NCBI RefSeq assembly: GCF_001556105.1
Contig: NZ_LSIF01000028.1
Span: 1-64,000, forward strand
Length of the DNA stretch: 64,000 bases
From: Pseudoxanthomonas mexicana
GTDB taxonomy: Bacteria > Pseudomonadota > Gammaproteobacteria > Xanthomonadales > Xanthomonadaceae
Reading direction: 5' to 3'
Part shown: positions 52,438 through 62,309 of the stretch, one piece after another
How the letters are laid out: every line of letters begins with the position of its first letter
Position numbering within the stretch: the stretch's first letter is position 1
Notes under the pieces: model-generated
Told to the model about the DNA's origin: nothing
What the model saw: only the letters and a program-made list of their open reading frames with translations
Database searches by the model: none
Program-made: the position numbers and the translations under genes

Positions 52438-55379
52438 CCCACCATCAGCGCGACATCGCCGCCGGCCGCGGCGGTGTTCACGCTGACCGAGGATTCGGCA
52501 CAGAAGCGCGACAGGTACAGCGGCCCGCCCGCCTTGGGTCCAGTCCCCGAAAGGCCTTCGCCACCGAACGGTTGCAGGCCGACGACCGCGCCGATCATGT
52601 TGCGGTTGATGTAGAGGTTGCCCGCGTGCGCGGCACCCGCGACGGCTTCGGCACGCGTATCGATGCGGGTCTGCACGCCGAGCGTGAGGCCGTAGCCCAG
52701 CGCGTCGATCCGTTCGACCAGCGCCATGACGTCGCCGCGCCAGCGCACGACCTGCAGTACCGGGCCGAAGATTTCTTCGGTGGCGTCCTCCAGTGCCGCG
52801 ATCTCGAAGGCGACCGGTGCCACGTAGGCCGCGGATGCGGCGTCATCGGGCAAGGGCGCCCGCGCGATCAGCGTCGCACGGGTCTCCAGTGCGGTGATCT
52901 GCTGCCGCAACCGGTCATGGGCCTCGGCGTCGATGACCGGGCCGAGATCGGTCGACAGGTCGTAGGCCGGACCCACGCGCAGCAGCGCGATTGCGCCCCG
53001 CAGCATCGCCAGCACGTCATCGGCGATGTCGTCCTGCACGCACAGCACGCGCAGCGCAGAACACCGCTGGCCGGCGCTGCGGAACGTACTCTGCACCACC
53101 GCATCCACGACCTGCTCGGGCAGCGCGGTGGCATCGACGATCATCGCGTTGATGCCGCCTGTTTCCGCGATGAGCGGCACGATGGGCCCGTCCGTGGCGG
53201 CCAGCGTGCGTGCGATGGCCTTGGCCACCGGCGTCGACCCGGTGAACGCGACGCCGGCGACCTTCGGTTGTGCGACCAGCGCCGCACCGATCCGGCCATC
53301 ACCGTACACGCCGGCGAGCACGTCGCGTGGAACCCCGCAATCGTGCAGCAGCGCGATCAGGTGCGCCGCCACGCCCGGTGTCTGTTCGGCCGGCTTGGCG
53401 GCCACGGCATTGCCGGTGACCAGGGCGGCGACCACCTGGCCGGTAAAGATCGCCAGCGGGAAATTCCATGGCGAAATGCAGACCCACACTCCGCGTCCGC
53501 GCAGGCGGTAGGTGTTGCGTTCGCCGGTGATGCCACGCAGCGTGCGCGGCACCATCAGGCCACGTGCCTGCTGCGCGTAGTAGCGGCAGAAGTCGGCGGC
53601 CTCGCGGACCTCGGGAATGGCATCGACCCACGTGCGATGGCCCTCGCGCACGATCCGCGCGCACCAGTGCGCCAGGTCGCGTTCCAGTGCATCCGCGGCT
53701 CGCTCCAGGATCTCGGCGCGCGCTTCGACGCTGCGCACGTTCCATGCCTTCTGGCCGTTCGCCAGCGTGTCGATGAGGCGGGGGACCGCGTCGACATCGG
53801 TGTCGGGTGGTGTCTGCAGTTGCACGTCGCTCCATGCCGCGAGCAGGGGTGCGGCCATCGCCACGCAGGCCGGATCAGTGCCCGCGGTGTTGCGACGTTC
53901 TTCCAGAAGATGGCGCGGCAACGTCACGCCACTGCGGGTCTCCCGCCACAACGGCGACCGCACGAGCGCCGCCGGCGGAATGCCCGGGTCGGTCAGTTGA
54001 TTGACGAAGGAGGAGTTCGCGCCGTTCTCCAGCAGCCGCCGGACGAGGTAGGCGAGCAGACGCTTGTGCGCGCCCACGGGGGCATACACGCGCAGGCCGA
54101 CCTGCGGGTATTGCCGGTGCACTTCGGCATGGACAGCGTCGCCCATGCCGTGCAGGCGCTGCAGTTCGAACGGCGTTCCCACCGATTGCGCCAGGTGCAG
54201 CGCCGCGGCGATGGTGCCGGCGTTGTGTCCCGCGAACTGGGGATAGATCGCGTCCGACATGGCCAGCATCGCCTTTGCGCAGGCGAGATAGGCGATATCG
54301 GTGTGGTGGCGGTGGGTGAAGACCGGGAATGCCGGCAGGCCGAGTTCCTGCGCGCGCTTGATTTCGTAATCCCAGTACGCGCCTTTCACCAGCCGCACCA
54401 TGAAGCGTTGGCCATGCGCGCGAGCGATGCGGGCGACTTCCTCGATCACCTCCAGCGCACGCGTCTGGTAGGCCTGCACGGCCAGGCCGAAACCACGCCA
54501 CTGCGGATGCTGGAGCGCGATATCGCGGGCGACGCATTCGAACACGTCCAGCGAGATTTCCAGGCGCTCGCTTTCTTCCGCATCGATCGTGAGGTTGATG
54601 TCGGCCGCCGCGGCTGCCTGCGCCAACGCCAGCACGCGCGGTACCAGCATGGTCATCACGTGGTCGTGCTGCAGCGCCTCGAAGCGGGCGTCGATCGCCG
54701 ACAGCTTGATCGACACGCCATCGGCCTGTTCCACCGGGACGTTGCGGTCACGGGCGGCACCCAATGTCGCGATGGCATCGTGGTACTTGGCCAGGTAAGC
54801 CAATGCGTCGGCGTCGGCGCGTGCGCCCTCGCCGAGCATGTCGTACGAGAAGCGGACGTCATGCCGTGCATTGCGTTGCCTGCGGGCATCGGCGAGCGCC
54901 TCGTCGAGCGTCTCGCCCATCACGAACTGGCTGCCCATCAGCTGCACCGCGCGCACCGTGGCGGCGACCACGACCTTGGCACCCGCGGCGAAGAAGAAGC
55001 CCGACGGCGCACCGGTCGGCCCCAGCATTTTCTTCGACAGCGTGATCGCCTGGTTCGACAGCCGGGTGAGCCAGGAATTGGAGACGCCGGAGAAGTCGGC
55101 GCGTGCCAGCTGGTCGGCGGTGAGCGCCATCGCCGTCTCCACGTCGGGCACGCGGAGCAGGGCTTCGGCAAGGCGCATCAGGGTCAGCCCCTCCGCACTG
55201 GACAGTGGGTACTCCCGCAACAGCGTTTCCATGGCGAAGCTCGCAGGCTTCTGTGCGCGGACGCGGTCGATCCACTCGCCGCCGTCGGCGCTGGCCGTGT
55301 CCCAGTCCAGGTTGTCCAGAGAAGCGAGCAGCCGGGCGACGACGTCGGATTCGGGGCGGTACGGCGAGGGAAGGCGCAT
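52428..55379 (-). CDS. putA: Bifunctional proline dehydrogenase / P5C dehydrogenase (minimal PutA)
   Basis: A 983-residue protein: an N-terminal arm, an FAD-dependent proline dehydrogenase TIM barrel (residues about 120-450, with VRLVKGAYWDYEIKRAQ, FTHRHHTDIAYLACA and FELQRLHGMGD), and an aldehyde dehydrogenase domain (residues about 500-983, PWNFPLAIFTGQ, ETGG, catalytic Cys in SAGQRCSALR). It lacks the ribbon-helix-helix DNA-binding domain and the extra C-terminal domain of E. coli PutA (1320 residues), so regulation must be external; a divergent Lrp-type gene lies 108 nt away. It oxidises proline to glutamate. Confidence 0.95.
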   Translation of the reverse strand: MRLPSPYRPESDVVARLLASLDNLDWDTASADGGEWIDRVRAQKPASFAMETLLREYPLSSAEGLTLMRLAEALLRVPDVETAMALTADQLARADFSGVSNSWLTRLSNQAITLSKKMLGPTGAPSGFFFAAGAKVVVAATVRAVQLMGSQFVMGETLDEALADARRQRNARHDVRFSYDMLGEGARADADALAYLAKYHDAIATLGAARDRNVPVEQADGVSIKLSAIDARFEALQHDHVMTMLVPRVLALAQAAAAADINLTIDAEESERLEISLDVFECVARDIALQHPQWRGFGLAVQAYQTRALEVIEEVARIARAHGQRFMVRLVKGAYWDYEIKRAQELGLPAFPVFTHRHHTDIAYLACAKAMLAMSDAIYPQFAGHNAGTIAAALHLAQSVGTPFELQRLHGMGDAVHAEVHRQYPQVGLRVYAPVGAHKRLLAYLVRRLLENGANSSFVNQLTDPGIPPAALVRSPLWRETRSGVTLPRHLLEERRNTAGTDPACVAMAAPLLAAWSDVQLQTPPDTDVDAVPRLIDTLANGQKAWNVRSVEARAEILERAADALERDLAHWCARIVREGHRTWVDAIPEVREAADFCRYYAQQARGLMVPRTLRGITGERNTYRLRGRGVWVCISPWNFPLAIFTGQVVAALVTGNAVAAKPAEQTPGVAAHLIALLHDCGVPRDVLAGVYGDGRIGAALVAQPKVAGVAFTGSTPVAKAIARTLAATDGPIVPLIAETGGINAMIVDATALPEQVVDAVVQSTFRSAGQRCSALRVLCVQDDIADDVLAMLRGAIALLRVGPAYDLSTDLGPVIDAEAHDRLRQQITALETRATLIARAPLPDDAASAAYVAPVAFEIAALEDATEEIFGPVLQVVRWRGDVMALVERIDALGYGLTLGVQTRIDTRAEAVAGAAHAGNLYINRNMIGAVVGLQPFGGEGLSGTGPKAGGPLYLSRFCAESSVSVNTAAAGGDVALMVGGG

Positions 55380-55487
55380 GACGGTCTGCTTTGGCGAAGG
55401 ACGGGAATGTGTCCGCCATTTTCCGGAGACTGCTGGCGGATTAGTCTCGGTTTTCCCCCGCTTCACGCCCGAACAGCCGAGATTTCC

Positions 55488-55970
55488 ATGGCGATTGACC
55501 GGACCGACCGCAAGATCCTCGCCCTCTTGCAGAACGATGGCCGCATCACCAATCTGAAGCTTGCCGAGGCGATACACCTGTCGCCCACCGCCACGCTGGA
55601 TCGTGTGCGTCGGTTGACGGCCGATGGCTACGTCATCGGATATCGTGCCGTACTCAATCCGATGAAGCTGGGTGTCGGGATGCTCGTCTTCGTCGAGGTG
55701 CTGCTCGATCGCACCACGCAGAACATCCTGGAAGATTTCAAGGAGGCGGTGCGTGCGCTTCCCGAAGTGATGGAATGCCACCTCGTGGCTGGTGGTTTCG
55801 ACTACCTGCTCAAGCTGCGCGCCGCCGACATGTCGGATTATCGAGACATCGCCGGGCGCGTGCTCTGGAGGTTGCCGGGCGTCAGGGAGACACGCACCTA
55901 CGCCGTGATGGAGGAAATCAAGAACAGCGCTGACATCTATCTCGGTTCCCGAGAGGGCATGGCTGGCTGA
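55488..55970 (+). CDS. Lrp/AsnC family regulator, probable PutR
   Basis: A 160-residue Lrp-type activator (MAIDRTDRKILALLQNDGRITNLKLAEAIHLSPTATLDRVRRL helix-turn-helix, then RAM domain). Divergent arrangement with minimal putA is the standard place of PutR/BkdR-like proline-responsive activators in alpha- and gammaproteobacteria. The ATG at 55488 is preferred; the frame upstream belongs to the antisense of putA. Confidence 0.9.
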   Translation: MAIDRTDRKILALLQNDGRITNLKLAEAIHLSPTATLDRVRRLTADGYVIGYRAVLNPMKLGVGMLVFVEVLLDRTTQNILEDFKEAVRALPEVMECHLVAGGFDYLLKLRAADMSDYRDIAGRVLWRLPGVRETRTYAVMEEIKNSADIYLGSREGMAG

Positions 55971-56141
55971 ATCCACGAGCGATCCCCGCAATCCGCGGAA
56001 GGGCGGGGCATGCATCTGCTTCGGAGGCAGGAATCAGTGCGCGCGCGGCCACCGGGCTGATTTCAGTGGCCTGCTGCAGGAACCTTCCCGGGCCATTATT
56101 CAAGGCCGCCGCAGTCGTGAGCCGTCCGTTCCCAAGCCAAT

Positions 56142-56166
56142 AAAAAACCGCCTCGCGGCGGCTTTT
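56142..56166 (-). terminator. Rho-independent terminator of the tRNA-Met gene
   Basis: On the minus strand CCGCC-GCGA-GGCGG is followed by TTTTTTA, and it is preceded by AAAAG. It lies about 30 nt after the tRNA 3' end. The symmetric A/T runs could also stop transcription from the opposite side. Confidence 0.8.
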
Positions 56167-56195
56167 ATTCAACGCGTTGATTTCGCTAGGAAATC

Positions 56196-56272
56196 TGGTG
56201 GCTATGGGTGGACTCGAACCACCGACCCCAGCATTATGAGTGCTGTGCTCTAACCGGCTGAGCTACATAGCC
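56196..56272 (-). tRNA. tRNA-Met (CAT), elongator type
   Basis: A 77-nt cloverleaf on the minus strand with 5' GGCTATG / CATAGCC acceptor pairing, TAGCTCAGCCGGTTAGAGCA D-arm, anticodon loop CTCATAA flanked by GCA/TGC pairing, GGTTCGAGTCC T-arm and an encoded 3' CCA. The sequence pattern follows E. coli elongator tRNA-Met; a tRNA-Ile2 with modified CAT anticodon cannot be wholly excluded. Confidence 0.93.
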
Positions 56273-56388
56273 GCGTGAACCGCGTATTCTTCATTTCGAC
56301 CCCTTGCCTGTCAAGCCGGGGAGGCATGCTTGTCGCCCGCAGCGGGGCGTGGCAGAGTCGACGGCAGTAGATTTCAGGAGTCCGCATC

Positions 56389-56991
56389 GTGATCGATCCG
56401 GACGGCTACCGACCCAATGTCGGGATCGTGTTGATGCGGCCGGATGGTCGGGTGTTCTGGGCGCGACGTGTGCGCCGGGATGGCTGGCAGTTCCCACAAG
56501 GCGGCATGAACACGGACGAGACGCCGGTCGAGGCCATGTACCGCGAGTTGCGCGAAGAAACCGGCCTGTTGCCCGAACATGTGGAGGTTCTGGGCGTAAC
56601 GCCCGGCTGGCTGCGCTATCGCTTGCCGCCTCGTGCCATCCGTCGCAACGAACGACAGGTCTGCATCGGGCAGAAGCAGGTCTGGTTTCTGCTGCGCCTG
56701 GTGGGCGACGAGGCCAACCTCAGGCTCGATCTCACGGAAAGCCCAGAATTCGACCATTGGCGCTGGGTCGATTTCTGGTACCCGCTTGAGCATGTAGTGA
56801 TCTTCAAGCGCCGCGTTTACGCCAGCGCACTGGAACACTTGGCGACGTTCGCAAGGATGGTCGCGGGGCCGCAGGCGATCCCGCCCCCATTGTCCGGTCC
56901 ACGAGTTGCAGAACCTGCTCTTCGTAGAAGTCGTGACCGCAGCCGACCCGCGCGTAAACAGAGTGGCGCGGGCGAACCCGCCAAGAATTGA
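56389..56991 (+). CDS. rppH: RNA pyrophosphohydrolase
   Basis: A 200-residue Nudix hydrolase that removes pyrophosphate from mRNA 5' ends and triggers decay. The Nudix box [17 protein letters not shown]...REETGL is complete, and the [15 protein letters not shown] start and [23 protein letters not shown] segment are diagnostic of RppH. The start is the GTG at 56389. The C-terminal 40 residues beyond the catalytic domain are low-complexity and basic, longer than the E. coli protein (176 residues). Confidence 0.93.
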   Translation: MIDPDGYRPNVGIVLMRPDGRVFWARRVRRDGWQFPQGGMNTDETPVEAMYRELREETGLLPEHVEVLGVTPGWLRYRLPPRAIRRNERQVCIGQKQVWFLLRLVGDEANLRLDLTESPEFDHWRWVDFWYPLEHVVIFKRRVYASALEHLATFARMVAGPQAIPPPLSGPRVAEPALRRSRDRSRPARKQSGAGEPAKN

Positions 56992-57009
56992 CAATCATTC
57001 TCATTCGAG
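56987..57009 (+). promoter_or_regulatory. Probable Fur box upstream of bfd
   Basis: ATTGACAATCATTCTCATTCGAG matches the NATNATNATNAT-type Fur consensus well (three A/T-rich hexamers). It overlaps the rppH stop and lies about 50 nt before the bfd start, as expected for an iron-repressed bfd promoter. Longer than a single 19-bp box by a few bases. Confidence 0.65.
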
Positions 57010-57057
57010 GTGGAATGGCGATGGGCCGTTCCGTGCCCGCCGCATTGCCGCCTCCCC

Positions 57058-57270
57058 GTGTACGTCTGTATCTGCAACGGCATTACCGACCATCAGATCC
57101 GCGAAGCCGCCGCTTCGGGATGCTCCACCGTGGCTGAGTTGACGATGCGGACCGGCGCTGGTGCCAATTGTGGAAGCTGCCTGGACATGGCGATGGATGT
57201 GCTGCAAGCCGCCCAGCCGGCTTCACACGAACCGCTGTTCCCGATCCTCGTGCTGTCGCACGCCGCCTGA
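57058..57270 (+). CDS. bfd: Bacterioferritin-associated ferredoxin
   Basis: A 70-residue 2Fe-2S protein that reduces iron in the bacterioferritin core for release. The four cluster cysteines are C4, C6, C38 and C41 (VYVCICNGIT and GAGANCGSCLDMA). The GTG at 57058 gives the family N-terminus exactly; the upstream extension has no family similarity. A probable Fur box precedes it and bfr follows 115 nt after its stop. Confidence 0.92.
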   Translation: MYVCICNGITDHQIREAAASGCSTVAELTMRTGAGANCGSCLDMAMDVLQAAQPASHEPLFPILVLSHAA

Positions 57271-57272
57271 CG

Positions 57273-57292
57273 TCGCCGCCTGTCGGCGGCGA
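57273..57292 (+). terminator. Hairpin after bfd
   Basis: TCGCCGCC and GGCGGCGA pair around a TGTC loop two bases after the bfd stop codon. No T-run. It probably separates bfd from bfr transcription, which fits their expected opposite iron response. Confidence 0.55.
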
Positions 57293-57385
57293 GGCACTTC
57301 CCACAGAATGATCACGATTCGCGTTCCGTCATCAGGTGCGCGCTCGGGCTAACCTTTGCCGTCCTTCCGCCCACGGAGCATGGCC

Positions 57386-57856
57386 ATGAAAGGCGACGCC
57401 AAGGTCATCGAGTATCTCAACAAGGCGCTCTACAACGAGCTGACTGCGATCAACCAGTATTTCCTGCACGCCAAGATGCTGAAGAACTGGGGGTTCAAGG
57501 AACTTGCAGAACACGAGTACAAGGAATCCATCGACGAGATGAAGCATGCCGACAAGCTGTCGGAGCGCATCCTGTTCCTCGATGGCCTGCCGAACTTCCA
57601 GGCGCTGGGCAAGCTGCGCATCGGCGAGACGCCGCGCGAGATCCTCGAGTGCGATCTTGTACTTGAGCAGGAAGCGCTGCCGGTGTTGCGTGAAGCGATC
57701 GCGTACTGCGAATCGGTGGCCGACTACGTCACCCGCCAGCTGTTCGCCAACATCCTGGACTCCGAGGAGGAGCACATCGACTGGCTGGAAACACAGCTGT
57801 CGGTGATCGACCGTATTGGCGAACCGAATTACCTGCTGACTAAACTCGAAGATTGA
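57386..57856 (+). CDS. bfr: Bacterioferritin
   Basis: A 156-residue heme-containing ferritin subunit. Di-iron ferroxidase ligands are in [10 protein letters not shown] (Glu18), the IDEMKHAD segment (Glu51, heme Met52, His54), LEQEALP (Glu94) and [10 protein letters not shown] (Glu127/His130). The ATG at 57386 has GGAG at the right distance (57375-57378); the ATG at 57380 is too close to it. The last 28 nt overlap the 3' end of the convergent kinase gene. Confidence 0.95.
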   Translation: MKGDAKVIEYLNKALYNELTAINQYFLHAKMLKNWGFKELAEHEYKESIDEMKHADKLSERILFLDGLPNFQALGKLRIGETPREILECDLVLEQEALPVLREAIAYCESVADYVTRQLFANILDSEEEHIDWLETQLSVIDRIGEPNYLLTKLED

Positions 57857-60333
57857 GGGGGCGGGGTCGACAGCGGCGGAAGCAGTGGTCGACCCAATTG
57901 CTGCGCGGCGTAGCCTTGCAGTGCCATGCGGGCACGCGCGTACTCCGCGATGACCAGCGCCACGGCCACGGCCGGGCGTTCCAGCTTGCGGGCGCGGGCA
58001 CCCAGCTCCACGCGCTTGGCGGCCGCCGACAACGCCATGGCGCCGACGTTCGCGCTGGATGACTTGAGGGTATGCGCTGCATCGCGCATCGCATCCAGGT
58101 CGGGTACGGCGGCGGCCTTCTCCAGCGTGCCGATCAGGCGCGGGGCGTCTTCCAGGAAGATGGTGATGATGCGCGTCGTTTCGTCGCCCGCGATCTCGCG
58201 CAGTTCCTCCAGCATGGTCTGGTCCAGTACCGGGAAGCTGGGTGCGGGCGAACGCGCCGTGGCTACGGCAGGCGCGGGCGGGGCGGGTTCCGCTGGGGTA
58301 ACAAGTGCGGCGTTGCGCAGCACGAAGTTCATGCGATCGGGCAGCCATCGGTGCAGGCAGCTCTCGAGTTGCTCGCGCGAGACCGGCTTGGCCAGATAGT
58401 CGTCCATGCCAGCGTCAAGGCAACGCTGGCGATCGCCTGCCATGGCATTGGCGGTCATCGCCACGATGGGCAGGCGGCCGCCATCGGCGCGCTGCGCTTC
58501 CAGTTCGCGCCAGCGCCGTGTCGCGGCGTAGCCGTCCAACACCGGCATCTGGCAATCCATCAGGATCAGGTCGAAGTGCTCTAGCTGCATGCGCTTCAGC
58601 GCAATGTCGCCGTTGGCGGCAGTCTCACAGTTGAAGCCGAGGGCGGACAGCAACTTCTGCGCCACCAGCAGGTTGACCGGATTGTCTTCCACCAACAACA
58701 GGCGTGGTTCTGTGCGCATGGCACTGACGACGGCAGGCTCAGGTTCCGTTGCGACGGCAACGTCGGCCGGGGCAGCAACGACTGCGACAGGCACGCTTGA
58801 TGTTTCGTTCGCATCAAACGCAGGCGAAGCATCATCACCGGCTGAGCCTAGAAGGCTGGGTGACTCCGGGAAGATCTCTTCCAGCGCGGCAGTGTCGGCG
58901 ACAGGCTCCGGCTCGGGTGTGGCGCCCGTCAACGCGGCGCGCAGGTCCGCGTCGGGTGATTGTCGCGACAGCAGTGTGCTGCGTGGATGGAGTTCCGCGG
59001 GGACGGTCTCGTCGCCGTACAGCCACAGCAAGCGCAGCGTGTCTGGCAAGGGGCGGCGCGCGATGGCCCGATGCAGCGCCAGCGCGGTGCTGCGGATGCC
59101 ACCAATGTCAGCCAGTACCGCCAGGTAATCCTGCTGCCCCTGTTCGCCGACGAGGCGCAGGCGATCCAGCGCCTCCTGCGTCGTCTCGACGGCGACAGGT
59201 TGCATGCCCCAGTTGGTGGACAGCAGTGTGAGGCGTTGGCGCAGCCGGGCATCCGGCGACACGATCAGCACACGGCCATGGTCCAGCACGCCGTTGTCAC
59301 GCTGTCGCAGGTCGCCGATGACTTTCATCAAGGGCGCTTCGAACCAGAACGTGGAGCCACGGCCCACCTCCGACACGACGTCGATGCGACCACCCATCAG
59401 ATCGACGATGCGCCGGCAAATCGCCAGTCCCAGCCCGGTGCCGCCATACAGGCGCGTGGTCGAGGCGTCGGCCTGGCTGAAGGAATGAAACAGGCGATGG
59501 CGCGCATCCTCTTCGATGCCGATGCCGGTGTCGCGCACCTCAAACCGCAGCAGGTGCTGCGCAGCGGTTTCACCCAGCCGGCGCACTACAATGGTGACCG
59601 TGCCGCGCTCGGTGAATTTGATCGCGTTGCCGACCAGATTGGTCAGCACCTGGCGCAGGCGCACCGGGTCGCCACGCACCGGCAGGCGCACGGCCGGGTC
59701 GAGCTGCAGGCTGAGTCGAAGGCCCTTGTTCTCCGCCGGTCGATACATCAACTGCAGCACGCTGTCGAGCAACTCGCGCAGGTTGAAGCCGGTGATCTCC
59801 AGGTCGAGCTTGTTGGCCTCGAGCTTGGAGTAGTCGAGGATGTCGTCGACGATCCGCAGCAATTGATGGGATGACGCGGTCGCCGTCGTCAGCATCTCGC
59901 GCTGGTCGGGCGCCAGCGGTGCGCGCGACAGCATTTCCAGCATCGGCACGATGCCGTTGAGCGGGGTGCGGATTTCGTGGCTCATCGTGGCCAGGAATTC
60001 GCCTTTCGCCATCGCGGCGGATTCGGCCGCCTGCTTGGCGCGCAGCAATTCCTGCTCAAGGCGGTCATGCCGCTGGAGGTCGCGCTGCAGCCCGTCGCGT
60101 TCGGATTCGGCCATCGCCGCACGCGCCTGGATCCCGGTATGACGACGCGCGTCGACGCGCGTGTGCCAGGCGGAGGTGAAGGCGCCCAGCAATCCTGCGG
60201 TGCCGCTGCCGGTGGCCACCTGCAACCAGGGGCCGGCGATGCCCGCCCAGTGCAGGCCCAGCGAGGCCACCGAGACGGTGGCGCATGCCACCGTCACCCA
60301 GGGCATCACCGGCATGCGACCGGTCGAGGGCAT
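57829..60333 (-). CDS. Hybrid sensor histidine kinase with receiver and HPt domains
   Basis: An 834-residue membrane kinase. Residues about 10-55 hold two transmembrane helices with almost no periplasmic loop. Next come a coiled linker, HisKA with phospho-acceptor H119 ([15 protein letters not shown]), HATPase with N, G1 and G2 boxes ([26 protein letters not shown]), a degenerate receiver near 350-470, a proline/alanine-rich linker, a good receiver ([13 protein letters not shown]) and a C-terminal HPt with [13 protein letters not shown]. The layout resembles RpfC-like kinases, but it lacks the five-helix RpfC sensor. It starts 3 nt after the GGDEF-EAL gene stop, so they form an operon. Confidence 0.9.
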   Translation of the reverse strand: MPSTGRMPVMPWVTVACATVSVASLGLHWAGIAGPWLQVATGSGTAGLLGAFTSAWHTRVDARRHTGIQARAAMAESERDGLQRDLQRHDRLEQELLRAKQAAESAAMAKGEFLATMSHEIRTPLNGIVPMLEMLSRAPLAPDQREMLTTATASSHQLLRIVDDILDYSKLEANKLDLEITGFNLRELLDSVLQLMYRPAENKGLRLSLQLDPAVRLPVRGDPVRLRQVLTNLVGNAIKFTERGTVTIVVRRLGETAAQHLLRFEVRDTGIGIEEDARHRLFHSFSQADASTTRLYGGTGLGLAICRRIVDLMGGRIDVVSEVGRGSTFWFEAPLMKVIGDLRQRDNGVLDHGRVLIVSPDARLRQRLTLLSTNWGMQPVAVETTQEALDRLRLVGEQGQQDYLAVLADIGGIRSTALALHRAIARRPLPDTLRLLWLYGDETVPAELHPRSTLLSRQSPDADLRAALTGATPEPEPVADTAALEEIFPESPSLLGSAGDDASPAFDANETSSVPVAVVAAPADVAVATEPEPAVVSAMRTEPRLLLVEDNPVNLLVAQKLLSALGFNCETAANGDIALKRMQLEHFDLILMDCQMPVLDGYAATRRWRELEAQRADGGRLPIVAMTANAMAGDRQRCLDAGMDDYLAKPVSREQLESCLHRWLPDRMNFVLRNAALVTPAEPAPPAPAVATARSPAPSFPVLDQTMLEELREIAGDETTRIITIFLEDAPRLIGTLEKAAAVPDLDAMRDAAHTLKSSSANVGAMALSAAAKRVELGARARKLERPAVAVALVIAEYARARMALQGYAAQQLGRPLLPPLSTPPPQSSSLVSR

Positions 60334-60336
60334 CTG

Positions 60337-62226
60337 TTACAGCACCGCGTTGTGGAAGTCGAAACCGAGTTCGCTGCCGACCGCCTGCACCAGATTGCCC
60401 TGGATGAAGTCGACGCCGCCCATCCACATGGCCGCTGCGGCCTGCGGATCCTCGATCTGCTGACCGATCACCTGCAGGCCCTGGCGATGCGCGTTGTCGA
60501 TGATGCCGCGCAGCTGGTCACGCAGCACCGGGTCCGCGTGCGCACTGGCGTACCTGCTGGAGACGCGGACGAAGCCCAGCGGCAACTGGGTGAGCAGGGC
60601 ATCGGCTTCTGTACCCGGCTCGAACTGGCTCAGGCAGAACTGCACGCCGGCCGGCATCAGCTGCTGGCAGAACTGGCGCAGCGTGACGGTGTGGATGAGC
60701 GCATCCGCAAGGCGCAGGTCGATGACCAGCGAGGTGCCCTCGATACCGCGCGCACGCAGGGCGTCGAGCAACCACTGCGCATGCGTTTCGCGGGCCAGCG
60801 ATCGTGGTGACTGCGAGACGAACAGGCGCAGCGATGGCCCCGCGGCCTGGCGCTCGGCGAGCACGTACAGCGCGTGCTCCAGTACCCAGTGATCGATCTG
60901 GGCGATGCCGCCGGCGAGCTCGGCGGCCGGAATGACCTGCGAGGCCGGCAGCAACGAGCCATCGGGCTGGCGCATCCGCAGGAGCACCTGGTATTGCGCC
61001 TGGTCACTGCCGGCGACAGCCACGATGGGCTGGTAGGCCAGTTCGAACTGACCGTCTTCCAGCGAGATGCGCGGCGCATCGTCGTCGACTTCGGCCGGCA
61101 CGTATTCGGCCAGGCTGTCTGACTTCAGGCGGGCCTGCAGTACGGCGCGCTCGATGGCTTCCAGTGCGCTGCCGGCGTCGGCGAACCCGATCGACAGCGC
61201 GGTGTAACCCACCGAGCCCCGGAGCTTGAGGATTTCGTTGGGGCGGGTCTGGAAATCATGGCCGGCAAGGCCGTCGCGCAACTGCTGCGCCAGCGCGGCC
61301 AGCGTGGTTTCATCGACGCTGTCGGCCAGCATCAAGAAGCTGTTGTCGTTCAGACGTGCCACCGGGTGTGGCGACGCCGCCGCCGCCAATTGGCGGCCGG
61401 CCTGGTTCATCAGGTGCTCGAACACCGCATAGCCGTAGCGTTCACGCAGGCTCAGCGCACTGTTGACCTCAACGAAGAACACGCCGCCGCGCGACTGCCG
61501 CTGCAGCGATTCGGCGAGCTGCTGCAGCACGAAGGTGCGCGTCGGCAGGCCGGTATCGGAGTTCACGGACGGGCGCGGCGCCTGCAGGGCTTGATTGCGC
61601 TGGCGCGCACGCTGGATGCGATTGGAGACCGCGGCGATCAGGTGGCGCGGGCGGATCGGCTTGTTGAGGAAGTCGTCCGCGCCGCTTTCCAGCACCTCGA
61701 ACTGGCGTTCCGGGTCCGGGTCGCCGGTCAGGAATACGATGGGCAGATGCAGGTATTCGGGTTGCTGCCGCAGCAGCATGGTCAGCGACATGCCGTCCGT
61801 GCCCGGCATGTGCAGATCCATCAGGACCAGGTCGGGACGGAAGCGCCGCATGGTGTCGAGCAGTCCGTCCGACTGCATCTGCACCTCGGCCTGCATGCCG
61901 GCGCCGTGCAGCACGCTCTGGGCGAACAGGGCCTGGCCGCGGTCGTCTTCGACGATCAGCACGCGGTACGGGGATTCCGGGTCGATGGGTTCGGGCGGAT
62001 CCACCGACGCGACGGACGTGGGTGTCGCGGTGATCGGGGCGGCAGACGGTGCGACGGGGTGTGGGGTCATCTCGGCGGGCTCTCCGGCTCCGGGGGCATC
62101 CGCCACATCCTCGGGAGCGGCATCACCCACCCAGCGGCGCCAATGGTGCGCCGGCGGTGTTTCGGCACGCAGGCGCGAGCGTGAAGGCTCATCCTGCGGG
62201 CGGGATGTGGAATCGATGGCGGACAT
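60337..62226 (-). CDS. Response regulator with degenerate GGDEF and EAL domains
   Basis: A 629-residue protein: about 85 disordered residues, a receiver (residues about 87-205, phospho-Asp in LVLMDLHMPGTDG), a GGDEF domain whose signature is NDNSF, and an EAL domain whose EAL is replaced by QVL (QVLLRM). Both enzymatic motifs are therefore lost, as in FimX and Filp-type c-di-GMP effectors of xanthomonads. QPIV of the EAL fold is kept. It is the first gene of an operon with the hybrid kinase, so phosphorelay input to a c-di-GMP-type output is likely. Confidence 0.88.
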   Translation of the reverse strand: MSAIDSTSRPQDEPSRSRLRAETPPAHHWRRWVGDAAPEDVADAPGAGEPAEMTPHPVAPSAAPITATPTSVASVDPPEPIDPESPYRVLIVEDDRGQALFAQSVLHGAGMQAEVQMQSDGLLDTMRRFRPDLVLMDLHMPGTDGMSLTMLLRQQPEYLHLPIVFLTGDPDPERQFEVLESGADDFLNKPIRPRHLIAAVSNRIQRARQRNQALQAPRPSVNSDTGLPTRTFVLQQLAESLQRQSRGGVFFVEVNSALSLRERYGYAVFEHLMNQAGRQLAAAASPHPVARLNDNSFLMLADSVDETTLAALAQQLRDGLAGHDFQTRPNEILKLRGSVGYTALSIGFADAGSALEAIERAVLQARLKSDSLAEYVPAEVDDDAPRISLEDGQFELAYQPIVAVAGSDQAQYQVLLRMRQPDGSLLPASQVIPAAELAGGIAQIDHWVLEHALYVLAERQAAGPSLRLFVSQSPRSLARETHAQWLLDALRARGIEGTSLVIDLRLADALIHTVTLRQFCQQLMPAGVQFCLSQFEPGTEADALLTQLPLGFVRVSSRYASAHADPVLRDQLRGIIDNAHRQGLQVIGQQIEDPQAAAAMWMGGVDFIQGNLVQAVGSELGFDFHNAVL

Positions 62227-62309
62227 CAGGCTTCCCCAAGCTGAGCCCCATTATGCGATGAAGTTCACGGCCGAGGCAGCGCTCATGATCCCCGATGCAC
62301 CGGCCCCTG

